Virus record (IMG/VR): IMGVR_UViG_3300048592_000967
Location: 1-64,000 of that record
Origin: a virus
Strand: one strand, 5' to 3'
Length of the DNA stretch: 64,000 nt
Under the pieces are notes generated by a model, which was not told where the DNA came from, ran no database searches, and saw nothing but the letters and a program-made list of their open reading frames with translations. A program made the position numbers and the translations under genes. Shown piece after piece: positions 1 to 9,412 of the stretch (position 1 is the first letter of the stretch; each line of letters opens with the position of its first letter).

Positions 1-1177
<1,177 letters not shown>

Positions 1178-1189
1178 GGAGACGCGCTA

Positions 1190-1645
1190 ATGGATTACAC
1201 TGCTGAGGTATTTCGCGACGGCCAACTCGTGGCAACACTGTCCCGCGCCGACCGCCCGTATGGCGCAGCAGACGCGGGTGATTGGCCGGGCTGTGTGCTG
1301 GTCGCCGATGGGGTGGAGTATCCGGCTCCCGAGCCACCGACCCCCGACCCAGTGCAGCAATTGCAGGAGCAACTCGACCAGCTCGAGCTGCTCCGCGCGG
1401 CATCCATTCGGCAACTGCGGGCCCACGTAGCGGCGGCGCTGCTGGCCAACGGCTGGAGCCAGCCCGACACGATGGCGGCGGGCCGCGACTTTTTCGCATC
1501 TCACGCCGCCGACATCTACGGCTACGTGAGCGGCGCGGCCCCTGCGTTTGCGGCGGCTGTGAGCGTGGATGGCCGCGAGTGGCTCGACTTGCCAGCGGGT
1601 GGCGGGCTCACGATTCGCGAGCTGTTCGCGGGGGCCCTGGGCTGA
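1190..1645 (+). CDS. Putative tail-fibre-associated protein
   Basis: A 151-residue protein starting 12 bases after the fibre gene, with a GAGGAG-type ribosome site overlapping the fibre stop. The N-terminal 45 residues look beta-rich and are followed by a Pro-rich linker (PEPPTPDP) and a predicted coiled coil (QQLQEQLDQLELL). The C-terminal half is Ala-rich. I do not recognise a family. Position suggests a fibre chaperone or fibre-tip accessory protein, which is inference only. Confidence 0.5.
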   Translation: MDYTAEVFRDGQLVATLSRADRPYGAADAGDWPGCVLVADGVEYPAPEPPTPDPVQQLQEQLDQLELLRAASIRQLRAHVAAALLANGWSQPDTMAAGRDFFASHAADIYGYVSGAAPAFAAAVSVDGREWLDLPAGGGLTIRELFAGALG

Positions 1646-1743
1646 TGGGTCACCGGCCCTGGTGGCGCGAGCTGCCGTGTCTGCTGGCCGCCCTCCTCTG
1701 GGAGCCGGTATATCTCTGGCGTAAGTGGAGGCTGCGACTATGA
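1645..1743 (+). CDS. Small membrane-type protein, 32 aa
   Basis: A tiny ORF whose ATG overlaps the previous stop (TGATG) and whose stop overlaps the holin start (ATGA). This coupling on both sides is the main support. The sequence has a short hydrophobic core (LPCLLAALLW) flanked by basic residues (RKWRLRL at the end). It could be a small membrane helper of the lysis module, but no family is recognised. Confidence 0.4.
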   Translation: MGHRPWWRELPCLLAALLWEPVYLWRKWRLRL

Positions 1744-2237
1744 GCCGAGTGCAATACCTGAGAGGGCTGGCGAGCGATGCCTGGCACTGGCTAGCCGGCC
1801 ACCTCCACAGCGCATCGAGCTGGATGGCCAGCGCCCTCTGGGCTTACCTGCCGAGTCCTGTCACCGCGACCGCCCTCCTCGTGCTGTGGGTGCTAGATAT
1901 GTTTTCCGGCTCGGCCCTGGCCATCAAAGAGCGAAAATTCACGCTTCGGCGCTGGCCGTTGTCATTGGTGAAGCTCTTCCTGTGGCTGGGGCTGGCCATC
2001 ATGTGTAGCACCGTCCGGGCCCAGGCGCACACCCTGGGCTGGGTGGCTGGCAGCACCGTGGCCCTGTGTTGCGGGGTGCTGGAGTTCGCCCTGGTGAGCT
2101 TCGAGGGCGCGTCTGTGCTTCGCAACGTGGCGCAGTTCAGCAACATCCGCTGGATGATGCAGATCAGCCGCTTCTGGGATCGCTCGCTGCAGCGGGCTCT
2201 GGACCGGCTGGCGCCCGAGGAGGATGCCAAATCGTGA
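1740..2237 (+). CDS. Phage holin (holin_4-like)
   Basis: A 165-residue membrane protein. Three hydrophobic segments are visible at about residues 43-60, 80-95 and 105-122. The first carries the pattern D-x-x-x-G/S followed by a charged loop (DMFSGSALAIKERKF), as in the holin_4 / toxin-secretion holin family. Holins form inner-membrane lesions that release or activate the endolysin. The ATG overlaps the upstream small ORF, and the gene is followed within 1.1 kb by the endolysin. The basic, helical C-terminus is longer than in minimal holins. Confidence 0.75.
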   Translation: MSRVQYLRGLASDAWHWLAGHLHSASSWMASALWAYLPSPVTATALLVLWVLDMFSGSALAIKERKFTLRRWPLSLVKLFLWLGLAIMCSTVRAQAHTLGWVAGSTVALCCGVLEFALVSFEGASVLRNVAQFSNIRWMMQISRFWDRSLQRALDRLAPEEDAKS

Positions 2238-2362
2238 CACAGGCCAGCGTCCACTTCGCCTGCTCCTGCGTGGTGTGCGGTGAGGCGGCCAGCGTGTCGC
2301 TGCCGACGATGGCCCCGGAGGGGCTGGCTCGGGTTGGCTGGGCGCCGTTGCCCTTGCAGTGA
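2234..2362 (+). CDS. Small Cys-containing protein, 42 aa
   Basis: GTG start overlapping the holin stop, and a stop overlapping the next GTG start. Three cysteines (ACSCVVCGEA) could form part of a metal site, but only one CxxC-like cluster is present. Its place in a tightly overlapping lysis cassette is the support. Function unknown. Confidence 0.35.
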   Translation: MTQASVHFACSCVVCGEAASVSLPTMAPEGLARVGWAPLPLQ

Positions 2363-2769
2363 GTGGCGTGGGCACAGCGGCGTTTGGCTGGCTGGGCGCA
2401 CGGATTGGCGAGCGACGCGACCTGCTCCAAAAAAGCATCGACCGCATCACCGCGCTCGAAGCCAAGCTCGAGGCTCAGGAGGCCGAGGTCAGAGACCTCG
2501 ATCGAAAACTGACCGAGTCCGAGGCGACCCGCAAGGTCCTACAGGAAAACCTCGAGGACCTCACCGCGCAGTTGGCTGAGCTACAGGAAAGCAACGCCGA
2601 ACTGCTGGCCGGCCGTGACGAGCTGCAGTCCGAGGTGGCCACCGCGCTCGAGCACGTCGCAGCGCTCAGCCAGCAGGTGACAGCACTCGGGGCACAACCA
2701 GCCCCGCGACCGGAGCGGCCCCGTGACAGCGGGGGTCGATTCGCAAAAACGAAAGGACGGCGAAAATGA
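2359..2769 (+). CDS. Coiled-coil protein of the lysis cassette
   Basis: A 136-residue protein with a GTG start. A short hydrophobic N-terminus (TAAFGWLGARIG) is followed by about 90 residues of continuous heptad pattern rich in Leu, Glu and Gln, then a basic Pro/Arg/Lys tail. The layout (weak membrane anchor plus long coiled coil) would be compatible with a spanin-like or membrane-associated lysis accessory. No lipobox or outer-membrane partner is evident, so this is only a suggestion. Confidence 0.55.
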   Translation: MSGVGTAAFGWLGARIGERRDLLQKSIDRITALEAKLEAQEAEVRDLDRKLTESEATRKVLQENLEDLTAQLAELQESNAELLAGRDELQSEVATALEHVAALSQQVTALGAQPAPRPERPRDSGGRFAKTKGRRK

Positions 2770-3131
2770 GAGCGATCCAACTATTAGGGACGGTGGCCGG
2801 CGCCGCCAACAACGTGCTGCAGGTGGTGGGCAATCGGGGCCTGCCGGCGGAGGTCGAGCTGGCAGCTGATGCGGCCCAGACCGTGCTGGCAGTTGCGGCT
2901 GCCGACCAACCCGCAGCCGACCGAGTGGCCGCCGTGGTGCGCCACCTCGAGGGGCGGGGCTCACTGCGGGAGGCCCTGGCGGCGCACTGCCCACACCTGC
3001 CGAGCCAGGGCCTCGCGCTCGCCCTGGCTGTGGCCGATTGGGCAACCGAGGCGGTGGGCAAGGATGGCCGGATTGATGCGGCCGACCTTCCCGGGCTCCT
3101 CCCGCGGCTGATGAGCGAGATGCAAGCGTGA
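2766..3131 (+). CDS. Hypothetical helical protein
   Basis: A 121-residue, Ala/Leu-rich, probably all-helical protein whose ATG overlaps the upstream stop (ATGA). No transmembrane segment is strong enough to call and no motif is recognised. Its place between the holin and the endolysin makes a virion or lysis accessory role possible. Confidence 0.5.
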   Translation: MRAIQLLGTVAGAANNVLQVVGNRGLPAEVELAADAAQTVLAVAAADQPAADRVAAVVRHLEGRGSLREALAAHCPHLPSQGLALALAVADWATEAVGKDGRIDAADLPGLLPRLMSEMQA

Positions 3132-3162
3132 GCGACGTCTCGCTAGCGCTGGCGGAGCTGCG

Positions 3163-3366
3163 GTGGCGACCGTGAGCGACTGGATCGCCTACCGCGCCAG
3201 CTGTCTCAATTGCGGCGCCGAGCCCACCGCTATGATTGGCCAGGGTCCTGGCCACCTGGCCGCCCGCATCGGCCTGCCGTGCACCCAGTGCGAGGCCCGC
3301 CTGGTCATCGCCTGGGAACAGAGACTCGAGTCGGAGGTGCCAAGTGCCCAAGTTCCCCCCCGGTAA
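3163..3366 (+). CDS. Small zinc-ribbon-like protein
   Basis: A 67-residue protein with two Cys pairs spaced as in zinc ribbons (CLNC ... CTQC). The GTG at 3163 is chosen because GGAG lies 6 bases upstream; a second GTG at 3172 is possible. It overlaps the endolysin start. Function unknown; small zinc ribbons are common in this phage. Confidence 0.5.
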   Translation: MATVSDWIAYRASCLNCGAEPTAMIGQGPGHLAARIGLPCTQCEARLVIAWEQRLESEVPSAQVPPR

Positions 3367-4069
3367 GCTGCCGGACTTTTTCGCCCACTTTGATCGGGCG
3401 AACCCACACCATCGGAAAGCGGTGGCTATGCTGGAGCAGCAGCTGCCTGCCGCTCTGCTGCAGGATGAGGCGCCGTGGGTGGTCGAGTATCGTCTGGGGC
3501 GGCCTCAACCGCAACCGCGCGAGATCCGCCTGCCCGTGCCCTACTACCGCCAAGGCGACTCGGCGGTCCCTGGCCAGGGTCCCAGGATGTGCCAATCCTC
3601 AACCCTGGCCATGGTGGTGAGCTATCTCCGGCCCAACGCTCTCGCCGGTGCTGGCCAGCCCGACGACCAGTATTTGCGACGGGTGCAGCAGTACGGCGAC
3701 ACGACCGACGCCCAGGCCCAGCTTCGGGCCCTGAAAGCCTTGGGAGTCGACGCGCGCTTTCGCAGCGACTTGGACTGGGACGACGTGGACGCCCAGCTCG
3801 AGCAGCAACTGCCCGTGCCGGTCGGCATCCTGCATCACGGTCCCGTCTCGGCTCTATCCGGCGGCGGCCATTGGGTTCTGATTATCGGGCGGTCAGCCGA
3901 CGGTCAGCGCTACCTCGTGCACGACCCAGCTGGAGAGCTCGACCTGGTCAACGGTAACTACGGCCTCGGCCGTCCGGGCCAGGCCGTCTGGTATTCAAAA
4001 CTCAACCTCGGCCGGCGCTGGCTCATCGAGGGCCCGAACTCGGGCTGGGGCTATCTGGTGAGGCGATAA
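3344..4069 (+). CDS. C39-like cysteine peptidase, candidate endolysin
   Basis: A 241-residue protein. The GTG at 3344 is chosen because GGAGG sits 6 bases upstream; longer in-frame starts lie inside the previous gene. A papain-like C39_2 arrangement is visible: the Cys in GPRMCQSSTLAMV, the His in GGGHWVLIIG and the Asp in VHDPAG, in the correct order for a Cys-His-Asp triad. C39-like domains cleave peptide bonds and are used by some phages as peptidoglycan endopeptidases. Its place after the holin, as last gene of the late region, supports lysis. No cell-wall-binding domain is seen. A peptidase acting in virion maturation is the alternative. Confidence 0.65.
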   Translation: MPKFPPGKLPDFFAHFDRANPHHRKAVAMLEQQLPAALLQDEAPWVVEYRLGRPQPQPREIRLPVPYYRQGDSAVPGQGPRMCQSSTLAMVVSYLRPNALAGAGQPDDQYLRRVQQYGDTTDAQAQLRALKALGVDARFRSDLDWDDVDAQLEQQLPVPVGILHHGPVSALSGGGHWVLIIGRSADGQRYLVHDPAGELDLVNGNYGLGRPGQAVWYSKLNLGRRWLIEGPNSGWGYLVRR

Positions 4070-4135
4070 TCGGCTGGCCCGAGCAAGATAGTTGACTTGG
4101 CCAGAAGGTGAACGGCAACTCGGCAGAAACCTGGG

Positions 4136-5716
4136 TTAGGCTGCTGAAAAGGGTATCCAAAGCCGGGCTGACGGGCGGGTTGACGGGCGAGCTATTGTCC
4201 GTGCACTCCGACCATATCTTAGAACGTCCTCCCCCTCCAGTCGGAAGGAGAGAGGCGGCGCCTGAAGGGGCAGCTGGATAGCCAGTTGCCCCTTCTTCGT
4301 TTTCAGATCAATCTCAACTTCGACCACATGGGCGAGAAGTTGCTGGATGTCCTCGGGCTCCGAAGAATCGATGGTGGCCAGAACCTTGGACAGCCACTCT
4401 TCCACCACGCCGACGTTGCTGGCCAGCATCTGCTCGACTTCAATCTGGCAGGTGGCCACTTCACCAACCAGCTCGGCCTCCAGGGCCTTCAGCTCGGTCA
4501 GGCGCCGCTGGATGTCCGGGAAGATAATCCCCTGCTCGATCGCACCAATGAGGTTGGAAACCTTCTGGCGGGTTTCCGCAATTTGGCGCCACAGGGCCTT
4601 CTCCCGCTGAGCCGCCTGGGCCCGCATCGGCTCCAGGGTCTCACTGTAGGCTTCCAGGAGGCGGCGGGCGTCGATTCGCTTCAAGTAGTGCCGCAAGTGG
4701 TTGAGCACGACCTCTTCGAGCAGTGGGGCTGAAACGGCCGAATGGGAACAGCCGCCGCCCCGCCGGTTGCTGCAGGAATACTTCGGCCGCCCGCCCCCCT
4801 GGCGATTGCCCACCACGGGCCCGCCGCACAGAGCACACCGGCACAGACCGCTGAAGGCATACGTCTCAATCCGGCTCGCCCCAGGCCGGCGCCGCCCCCG
4901 CTCCGCCAGCCGGGCGTTCGCCCTGCGCCAGAGCTCCTCGTCGACCAGGCCGGGAATGGTCCCTTCGGTCACCTCGTCCCCAGCTCGCCGCGGGCGCCCC
5001 TGGGGCAGGCTGGTGACCCCATAGCGCAGCTGGCCATAGTAGAGGGGGTTCCGGATTCGGGTGTAGAGGGTCGCCATGGTCCAGGGCGCCCCGGTAAGTT
5101 TCTCAATCCGGGCGATGATCCGGGTTGTCGCCTCACCCTCGGCATACCACTGGAAGACCTGGCTCATCACCGGGCCCGTAGTCGGACACGGAATCAGCCG
5201 GGTGCGCTGCTGGGAGCCCTCCCACGTAGACTCGGCCCTATACCCGAAGGGCACCTTGCCCCCGGTCCAATACCCCTTGCGTGTAAGGGCCCGGTGGCCT
5301 TTGCGCGTCTCCTGGCCGAGGTTGCCCCCATACCACTCGGCCATGACCTCGAGCATACCCTCCATGGCCCGGTCCATGATGGAGTCGCCCAAGTTTTCAC
5401 AGACCGAGCGCACCTGCACGCCCAACCGGCGCAACATGGCCTTGTGGATGACGCTGGTGTCTCGGTTGCGGCCGAATCGGTCCAACTTGTGGACCAGCAA
5501 CACCTGGAAACGCCGCGCTCGAGCGTCGGCCATCATGGCCTGGAACTCGGGCGACTTCTCAATCTCGCAGCTCCTGGTCTCCGGTAGGGCGTAGCGGTGG
5601 GTTATCTCCCACCCCTTCTGCCTGGCCACAAATGCTTCCATCTCCTGGATCTGGGCCTCGAGGCTCAGCTCATCCTGGAGCTTGGAGCTGTATCGGGCGA
5701 ACAGGGCTACTCGCAT
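4136..5716 (-). CDS. Large serine recombinase (phage integrase)
   Basis: A 526-residue protein. The ATG at 5716 has GGAGG 6-7 bases upstream. The N-terminal resolvase domain contains the nucleophile region ARYSSKLQ, followed by LVHKLDRFGRN typical of serine recombinases. A recombinase domain follows (RKGYWTGGKVPFGYRAE), then a zinc ribbon (CRCALCGGPV ... CSN ... C) and a C-terminal coiled coil. Large serine integrases catalyse attP x attB recombination and need a separate directionality factor to reverse it. The gene stands 66 bases from the endolysin, with no host DNA between, so an unrearranged attP may lie in 4070-4135 or upstream of the start in 5717-6036. Confidence 0.92.
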   Translation of the reverse strand: MRVALFARYSSKLQDELSLEAQIQEMEAFVARQKGWEITHRYALPETRSCEIEKSPEFQAMMADARARRFQVLLVHKLDRFGRNRDTSVIHKAMLRRLGVQVRSVCENLGDSIMDRAMEGMLEVMAEWYGGNLGQETRKGHRALTRKGYWTGGKVPFGYRAESTWEGSQQRTRLIPCPTTGPVMSQVFQWYAEGEATTRIIARIEKLTGAPWTMATLYTRIRNPLYYGQLRYGVTSLPQGRPRRAGDEVTEGTIPGLVDEELWRRANARLAERGRRRPGASRIETYAFSGLCRCALCGGPVVGNRQGGGRPKYSCSNRRGGGCSHSAVSAPLLEEVVLNHLRHYLKRIDARRLLEAYSETLEPMRAQAAQREKALWRQIAETRQKVSNLIGAIEQGIIFPDIQRRLTELKALEAELVGEVATCQIEVEQMLASNVGVVEEWLSKVLATIDSSEPEDIQQLLAHVVEVEIDLKTKKGQLAIQLPLQAPPLSFRLEGEDVLRYGRSARTIARPSTRPSARLWIPFSAA

Positions 5717-6036
5717 GGGGCCTCCAAGGTTTTGGCTGGCCGAAGCGGAAGACACTGCTACCAGGAGGGTCTGGGCTTCGGCTCGGGCCTTTTTCGTTTC
5801 AACCGGCTCGACCCCTCGGCCGAGCCGGTCCTCAGTTCAGGTGGATGACGACGACGTGGGGCTCGGGCCTTTCGGGCTCGAGACTCCAAAGGGTGACTTC
5901 GCAGATCAGCAGCACAGGCGCCTCCTCGGTTTTGGTGCTCCGACGTTACCGCCTGGCGTACTGCCAGATGACTGCGAACCGCCCGGGAAGTTGCCAAAGC
6001 ATGGCCACTTCCTGTTTTTGCGGAAGAAATGAGGGG
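5717..6036. other. Intergenic stretch between integrase and ImmA-like gene
   Basis: About 320 bases without a convincing gene. It holds an 8-bp perfect hairpin (CCGGCTCG/CGAGCCGG, about 5801-5826) and repeated CTCGGGCCTTT-type segments. It could contain the integrase promoter and part of the serine-integrase att site, but no att core can be identified without the partner site. Confidence 0.3.
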
Positions 6037-6627
6037 CTACGCCACCACTTTGAGTTCGCCGGTCGCTGGGTCTTGCCAGACAACGCCCAGCGCCGACAAC
6101 TGGCAAAGCATGGCCGTGCGGCTTACCCCGAAGTGCAGGGCCAAGCGGGTGATCTGCTCGCTGCGGCCTCCCTGGGTTGGACTGGACAGAAGCCGGGTGA
6201 ACGCCGGCAGCTGGACCAACTGCTCCTGGGGCACGAGGAAGACGCCGGCGTATTCATCCGCCTCCTGCTCCTCCTGCTCGCCGAACTGGGTGCGGCCCGT
6301 GTGAAGGCGGAGGTGGCCCAGTTCGTGGGCCAGCGTGAAGGCCTCGACCGCTGGCGCCGCAGCCCGGTAGTGGAGTTTCGTGGGCAAGTGCTTACAGAGC
6401 CAGATGGTTCTCGCCTGGAAGTCGGTGAGCGCCCACTGGCAATCGGGCAAGACCTTGCGCTCGAGCCGGAAGCCCAGCATGTGAATCAGGTCTGGGATAG
6501 CCTCCAGGGGCCGTGAGTAGCGTTTTCGGGTGATCTCGCTGGCCGCGGCCAGGAGACGTTTGCGGTCGTTTGCATAGTCGGCCCGTTTTCGGGCTCGGTC
6601 TGCGAGCCGCGCTGCGTGTTTCTGCAT
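6037..6627 (-). CDS. ImmA/IrrE-family metallopeptidase
   Basis: A 196-residue protein with the zinc-protease motif HELGHLRLH at about residue 110 and a downstream acidic ligand region (EQEADEYAGVFLVP), the hallmark pair of the ImmA/IrrE (DUF955) family. A helix-turn-helix-like C-terminus follows (ALHFGVSRTAMLCQLSALG). ImmA-type proteins cleave phage or ICE repressors on DNA damage and so trigger induction. It is clearly homologous to the satellite gene at 45139-45771: both share PLEAIPDLI, the HEL-H region and the HTH end. Its likely target is the repressor at 9409-10053, which is inferred from proximity. Confidence 0.85.
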   Translation of the reverse strand: MQKHAARLADRARKRADYANDRKRLLAAASEITRKRYSRPLEAIPDLIHMLGFRLERKVLPDCQWALTDFQARTIWLCKHLPTKLHYRAAAPAVEAFTLAHELGHLRLHTGRTQFGEQEEQEADEYAGVFLVPQEQLVQLPAFTRLLSSPTQGGRSEQITRLALHFGVSRTAMLCQLSALGVVWQDPATGELKVVA

Positions 6628-6915
6628 CGTCTTGCTCCTCAGGTGGGATTTGGTTCCTGAGGCCCATTCTAGTGAACAAGAGACAACTTGTCAGCCACGA
6701 CATCTTGTGGTGTGAATCGGGCTCAACACAAGAGTGTTCGACGGACCGAAAGATAAGCCAGTCTCAACCTGATTCATCTGTTCGCTTCCAACTGGTTCGG
6801 ATTGTTCAAAGAATTCAGCGAAGGAGAAAAACTCTGCGCAGCCAGTCTTTATCTGTCGCACAAGCTTGGTTAGTATTAACCAAGGAAAACCTTAGGCTGC
6901 ATCAAACCGCCCTGG
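6628..6915. other. Intergenic region, AT-richer than surroundings
   Basis: About 290 bases of lower GC between divergent genes. It should hold the promoters of the ImmA-like gene (leftward) and the lipoprotein (rightward). I see no perfect sigma-70 pair and no convincing ORF. Confidence 0.3.
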
Positions 6916-7515
6916 GTGTTTTCCGTGAATCTCAAATCAGCAGCTCTCATAGTCACTTTATTCTTCAGTCTCGCCGGTTGCTCGGGGGGATTGAAAAAGC
7001 AGCTCGATGAGGCCCAATCAAAACTGGGCGAGACAGAGTCACGACTTACTCAGCAAAAGATTGAACTGGAAAAAGCCAAGACAGATCTTGCCTCACTCGC
7101 CGCCGAACTGGAATCGCAGAAGAAAAGCGTATCCGAGAAGAGCAAGTTGCTAGAAGCAAAAACCAAAGAACTGGAAAGACTCAAGAAGCAGCTAATCGAT
7201 GCTCAGAAGTTGCTGGGAGCCGTAAAGAAGGAAAACCAGCGGCTTTTGAGCCAGAGGGCGGTCAAGCCGCGCTCAAAACCAAAACCGCCCCCGATTGACC
7301 AGGGCCCAGATCCTACTCTTGGAGAAGCCGACGCGCCTGGCCAGAAGAAGGCAAGCGACAGCCTCTACATGCAAGGATGGCGGGCTGGATGGGACGATGG
7401 CATGGAACACGACCTTGTTCCTCCAAGCATGTATTCAGACTACGCCGATGGCGATGAATATGCTAGGGGCTATCTGGACGGCCACAAGGACGGACTGAAA
7501 GCGTCGCTGGAGTAA
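6916..7515 (+). CDS. Coiled-coil lipoprotein, lysogenic cargo
   Basis: A 199-residue protein with a signal peptide and lipobox (LFFSLAGC, lipidated Cys at about residue 22). About 100 residues of Lys/Glu-rich coiled coil follow, then a Pro linker and a C-terminal domain with repeated G-W/Y-x-x-G-x-x-D-G elements (YMQGWRAGWDDGME, YARGYLDGHKDG). GTG 6916 or 6925 could be the start. Base composition is AT-richer than the phage core genes, as expected for a moron. A surface lipoprotein of a lysogen could act in superinfection exclusion or host fitness. Function unproven. Confidence 0.6.
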   Translation: MFSVNLKSAALIVTLFFSLAGCSGGLKKQLDEAQSKLGETESRLTQQKIELEKAKTDLASLAAELESQKKSVSEKSKLLEAKTKELERLKKQLIDAQKLLGAVKKENQRLLSQRAVKPRSKPKPPPIDQGPDPTLGEADAPGQKKASDSLYMQGWRAGWDDGMEHDLVPPSMYSDYADGDEYARGYLDGHKDGLKASLE

Positions 7516-7587
7516 ATCACACGTTGACGACGTCGCAGTAGCCTGGCTCCCCTCATAGCTTCACCTTACTGCCGAGTTCTCTCCCAT

Positions 7588-7881
7588 CTAGTCTCCTGGC
7601 AGTTGTGGCTTACGTTTTCTTCCAGACTGGGTTGCCCCAGTGCCAGGAGCGGCACTCTGGCGAGAAAAGAGTTCGGCTAAACGCCGGTCAACCGCTTGCT
7701 CGGCAATACCTCTAGCCACATCCAGATTACCCTCTAGGCGACCGGTCACTGCCGCGACCGACTCGCCCTGACGCTTCATCTCAGCCTTCAGTTCGCGGAT
7801 GTCAGTTTTCACGTCTTCCAAGGTTCGATTGATGGCAGCCAGGTTGCCGATTACGTCTATCAGACCCTTGATCTGTGTCAA
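7588..7881 (-). CDS. Small coiled-coil protein of the lysogenic operon
   Basis: A 97-residue protein, last gene of the leftward repressor operon, with its ATG overlapping the upstream stop (ATGA). The middle (RTLEDVKTDIRELKAEMKRQ) is a strong coiled coil and the C-terminus is basic. No family recognised. It may form a complex with its two coupled neighbours. Confidence 0.5.
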   Translation of the reverse strand: MTQIKGLIDVIGNLAAINRTLEDVKTDIRELKAEMKRQGESVAAVTGRLEGNLDVARGIAEQAVDRRLAELFSRQSAAPGTGATQSGRKRKPQLPGD

Positions 7882-8222
7882 CTGCGTAGCTCCCTGGCGA
7901 TGTCTTCAACATGCCCCTTCATCTCGTCGGTGAGTCGCTTGACCTCCGCAGCGAAGAACTCGAGTTCTGCCCTATTCTGATCCTCGGAATCCTTTTTCTC
8001 GGTACTGACTGGGTAGCCTACACCCTGGTGTAAGTTCTCAACTCTTTGGATATAGTTGTTTACAATCACTGAATTATCCCCAGTTCTGCCTTGTCTAAGG
8101 AAGAATTCGCCCACGTGCCCTTGGTCCTTGCTTTCAGGGTCATTGAAGGCAAACGCCACACCCATACGAGAAACGGTGATGTCTTCAGGTATCCTGATCG
8201 GGAGATTGCTTTCCATCGTCAT
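7878..8222 (-). CDS. Hypothetical protein of the lysogenic operon
   Basis: A 114-residue acidic protein overlapping its upstream neighbour by 38 bases and its downstream one by 4. The C-terminus is helical (FFAAEVKRLTDEMKGHVEDIA). A start at 8216 is also possible. No family recognised. Co-translation with 7588-7881 and 8185-8712 suggests one functional module. Confidence 0.5.
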   Translation of the reverse strand: MTMESNLPIRIPEDITVSRMGVAFAFNDPESKDQGHVGEFFLRQGRTGDNSVIVNNYIQRVENLHQGVGYPVSTEKKDSEDQNRAELEFFAAEVKRLTDEMKGHVEDIARELRS

Positions 8223-8712
8223 CCTCCTCTGAAATCGGCTTCAGGTAGACTTGAATGCTTGCAACAATGCTGTCGTTACCCATCGCATGAAAGATGCCAG
8301 TGGCCGTTACCTGGACAACGTCGCAGTTGAAGATTCCAGATTTATCCACGCGATGATTGTAGGACCAACTTTGAAAGCGGTACCCCCCAAGGTTGGGAAC
8401 AGCGTCCAAGAGCCAGTCAGCTCCTCCTCTTTCAAGGTTGGACTGTATAGTCGGCGTGGCTCGACTACCTTCCCATGGATTCTCAATTTTGATTGTCTCC
8501 GGAATGATGAGCCTCAAGAACGGGCACCCCCCTTCAGCGAAGGTCAGCACATCCGGAATTTGCAACAAGAACTCACCACCCATGAACCGTAATCCGTATT
8601 CTTGACTTACGATCCAGTCTCCGATCGAGTTTTTCAAAAGAACATCCGCAAGTTTTCTTGCGGGGTCGCTTTCAGGCAAGATACTGCCCGGCTTTGCGTC
8701 ATTGGTTGACAA
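8185..8712 (-). CDS. Hypothetical protein of the lysogenic operon
   Basis: A 175-residue mixed alpha/beta protein with no signal peptide or TM segment. It overlaps the lipoprotein gene upstream and the small gene downstream. No motif recognised. Being expressed with the repressor, it is a candidate immunity or superinfection-exclusion gene; that is positional inference only. Confidence 0.5.
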   Translation of the reverse strand: MSTNDAKPGSILPESDPARKLADVLLKNSIGDWIVSQEYGLRFMGGEFLLQIPDVLTFAEGGCPFLRLIIPETIKIENPWEGSRATPTIQSNLERGGADWLLDAVPNLGGYRFQSWSYNHRVDKSGIFNCDVVQVTATGIFHAMGNDSIVASIQVYLKPISEEDDDGKQSPDQDT

Positions 8713-9412
8713 CGAAGACTCCCTGACTCTGCCACTGGCTGAACGGTTTGGACGACTCGGTATCGTCTGGCACGCTTACCACCCAGTGCATCTCGCCCTT
8801 CTCGACCCGGGACTCTTTGACCATCCCGACGTAGCCACCGTCCGCCTGGTAAATCTTCTGCCCCACCTTGAGTTCGGTAAGTTCGGAAGCGGGGATGAGC
8901 TGACCAGCCTCGAGCTGCTTCCAACGCTCCTCGCCTTTCGTCACGAACTCGAGCGCGCGGCTCTTGTTGAAAGCATCATCCCGTTGGGCTTTGCTGGAAT
9001 CACCCGTCGTAAATTCCGTGACGTAGAGGACCCTCTCCGCCTTCGAGGTCAAACAACGAGTGCCACAGTCCTTGACGAACTCCTTCGCGGCGGCATTCTT
9101 GACCGGGTCCTTGAGGTTTACTTGCAACGCATCGAACTGACGCTGCAGTTCCTCGAACTCCGTGATGCCTGCACCCTCTTCAACCGCTTTCTTGAATCGC
9201 ACCCAAACCGGATAAAAGCTTTTTCGAAACTGCGAGAACTCTGCACTCGCGGCTATCAGGTTCGGGTCGGGCTTCGGGGTGTAGGCAACCTTTGGTGTAG
9301 AAGACGGTGTGGTTGGGGGCGCCGGGTTGCTCGGCTTTGAGCATCCCCAGAGCGTGAGCGCTGCGGCCAGGCTCAAACCAACAGCCCCTACTCCTACTCG
9401 CCTCTGCCTCAT
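8699..9412 (-). CDS. Lipoprotein of the lysogenic operon
   Basis: A 237-residue protein with a basic N-terminus, hydrophobic segment and lipobox (AALTLWGC, Cys at about residue 24), then a Pro/Thr-rich linker and a folded domain. The start overlaps the repressor stop (ATGA), so it is expressed from the lysogen together with the repressor. Prophage lipoproteins of this kind can block superinfecting phage entry. No specific family recognised. Confidence 0.6.
   Translation of the reverse strand: MRQRRVGVGAVGLSLAAALTLWGCSKPSNPAPPTTPSSTPKVAYTPKPDPNLIAASAEFSQFRKSFYPVWVRFKKAVEEGAGITEFEELQRQFDALQVNLKDPVKNAAAKEFVKDCGTRCLTSKAERVLYVTEFTTGDSSKAQRDDAFNKSRALEFVTKGEERWKQLEAGQLIPASELTELKVGQKIYQADGGYVGMVKESRVEKGEMHWVVSVPDDTESSKPFSQWQSQGVFVVNQ

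Noticed and set aside
2581-3351. Long minus-strand open frame (256 codons) and many similar ones, e.g. 16736-17392 and 40616-41323
   Set aside because: They lie opposite well-supported genes in GC-rich DNA, have low-complexity Arg/Ser/Pro-rich translations and no ribosome sites, so they are antisense shadows.
5758-5997. Small minus-strand gene between integrase and ImmA-like gene
   Set aside because: Arg/Pro-rich translation, no ribosome site, no family; overlaps hairpins.
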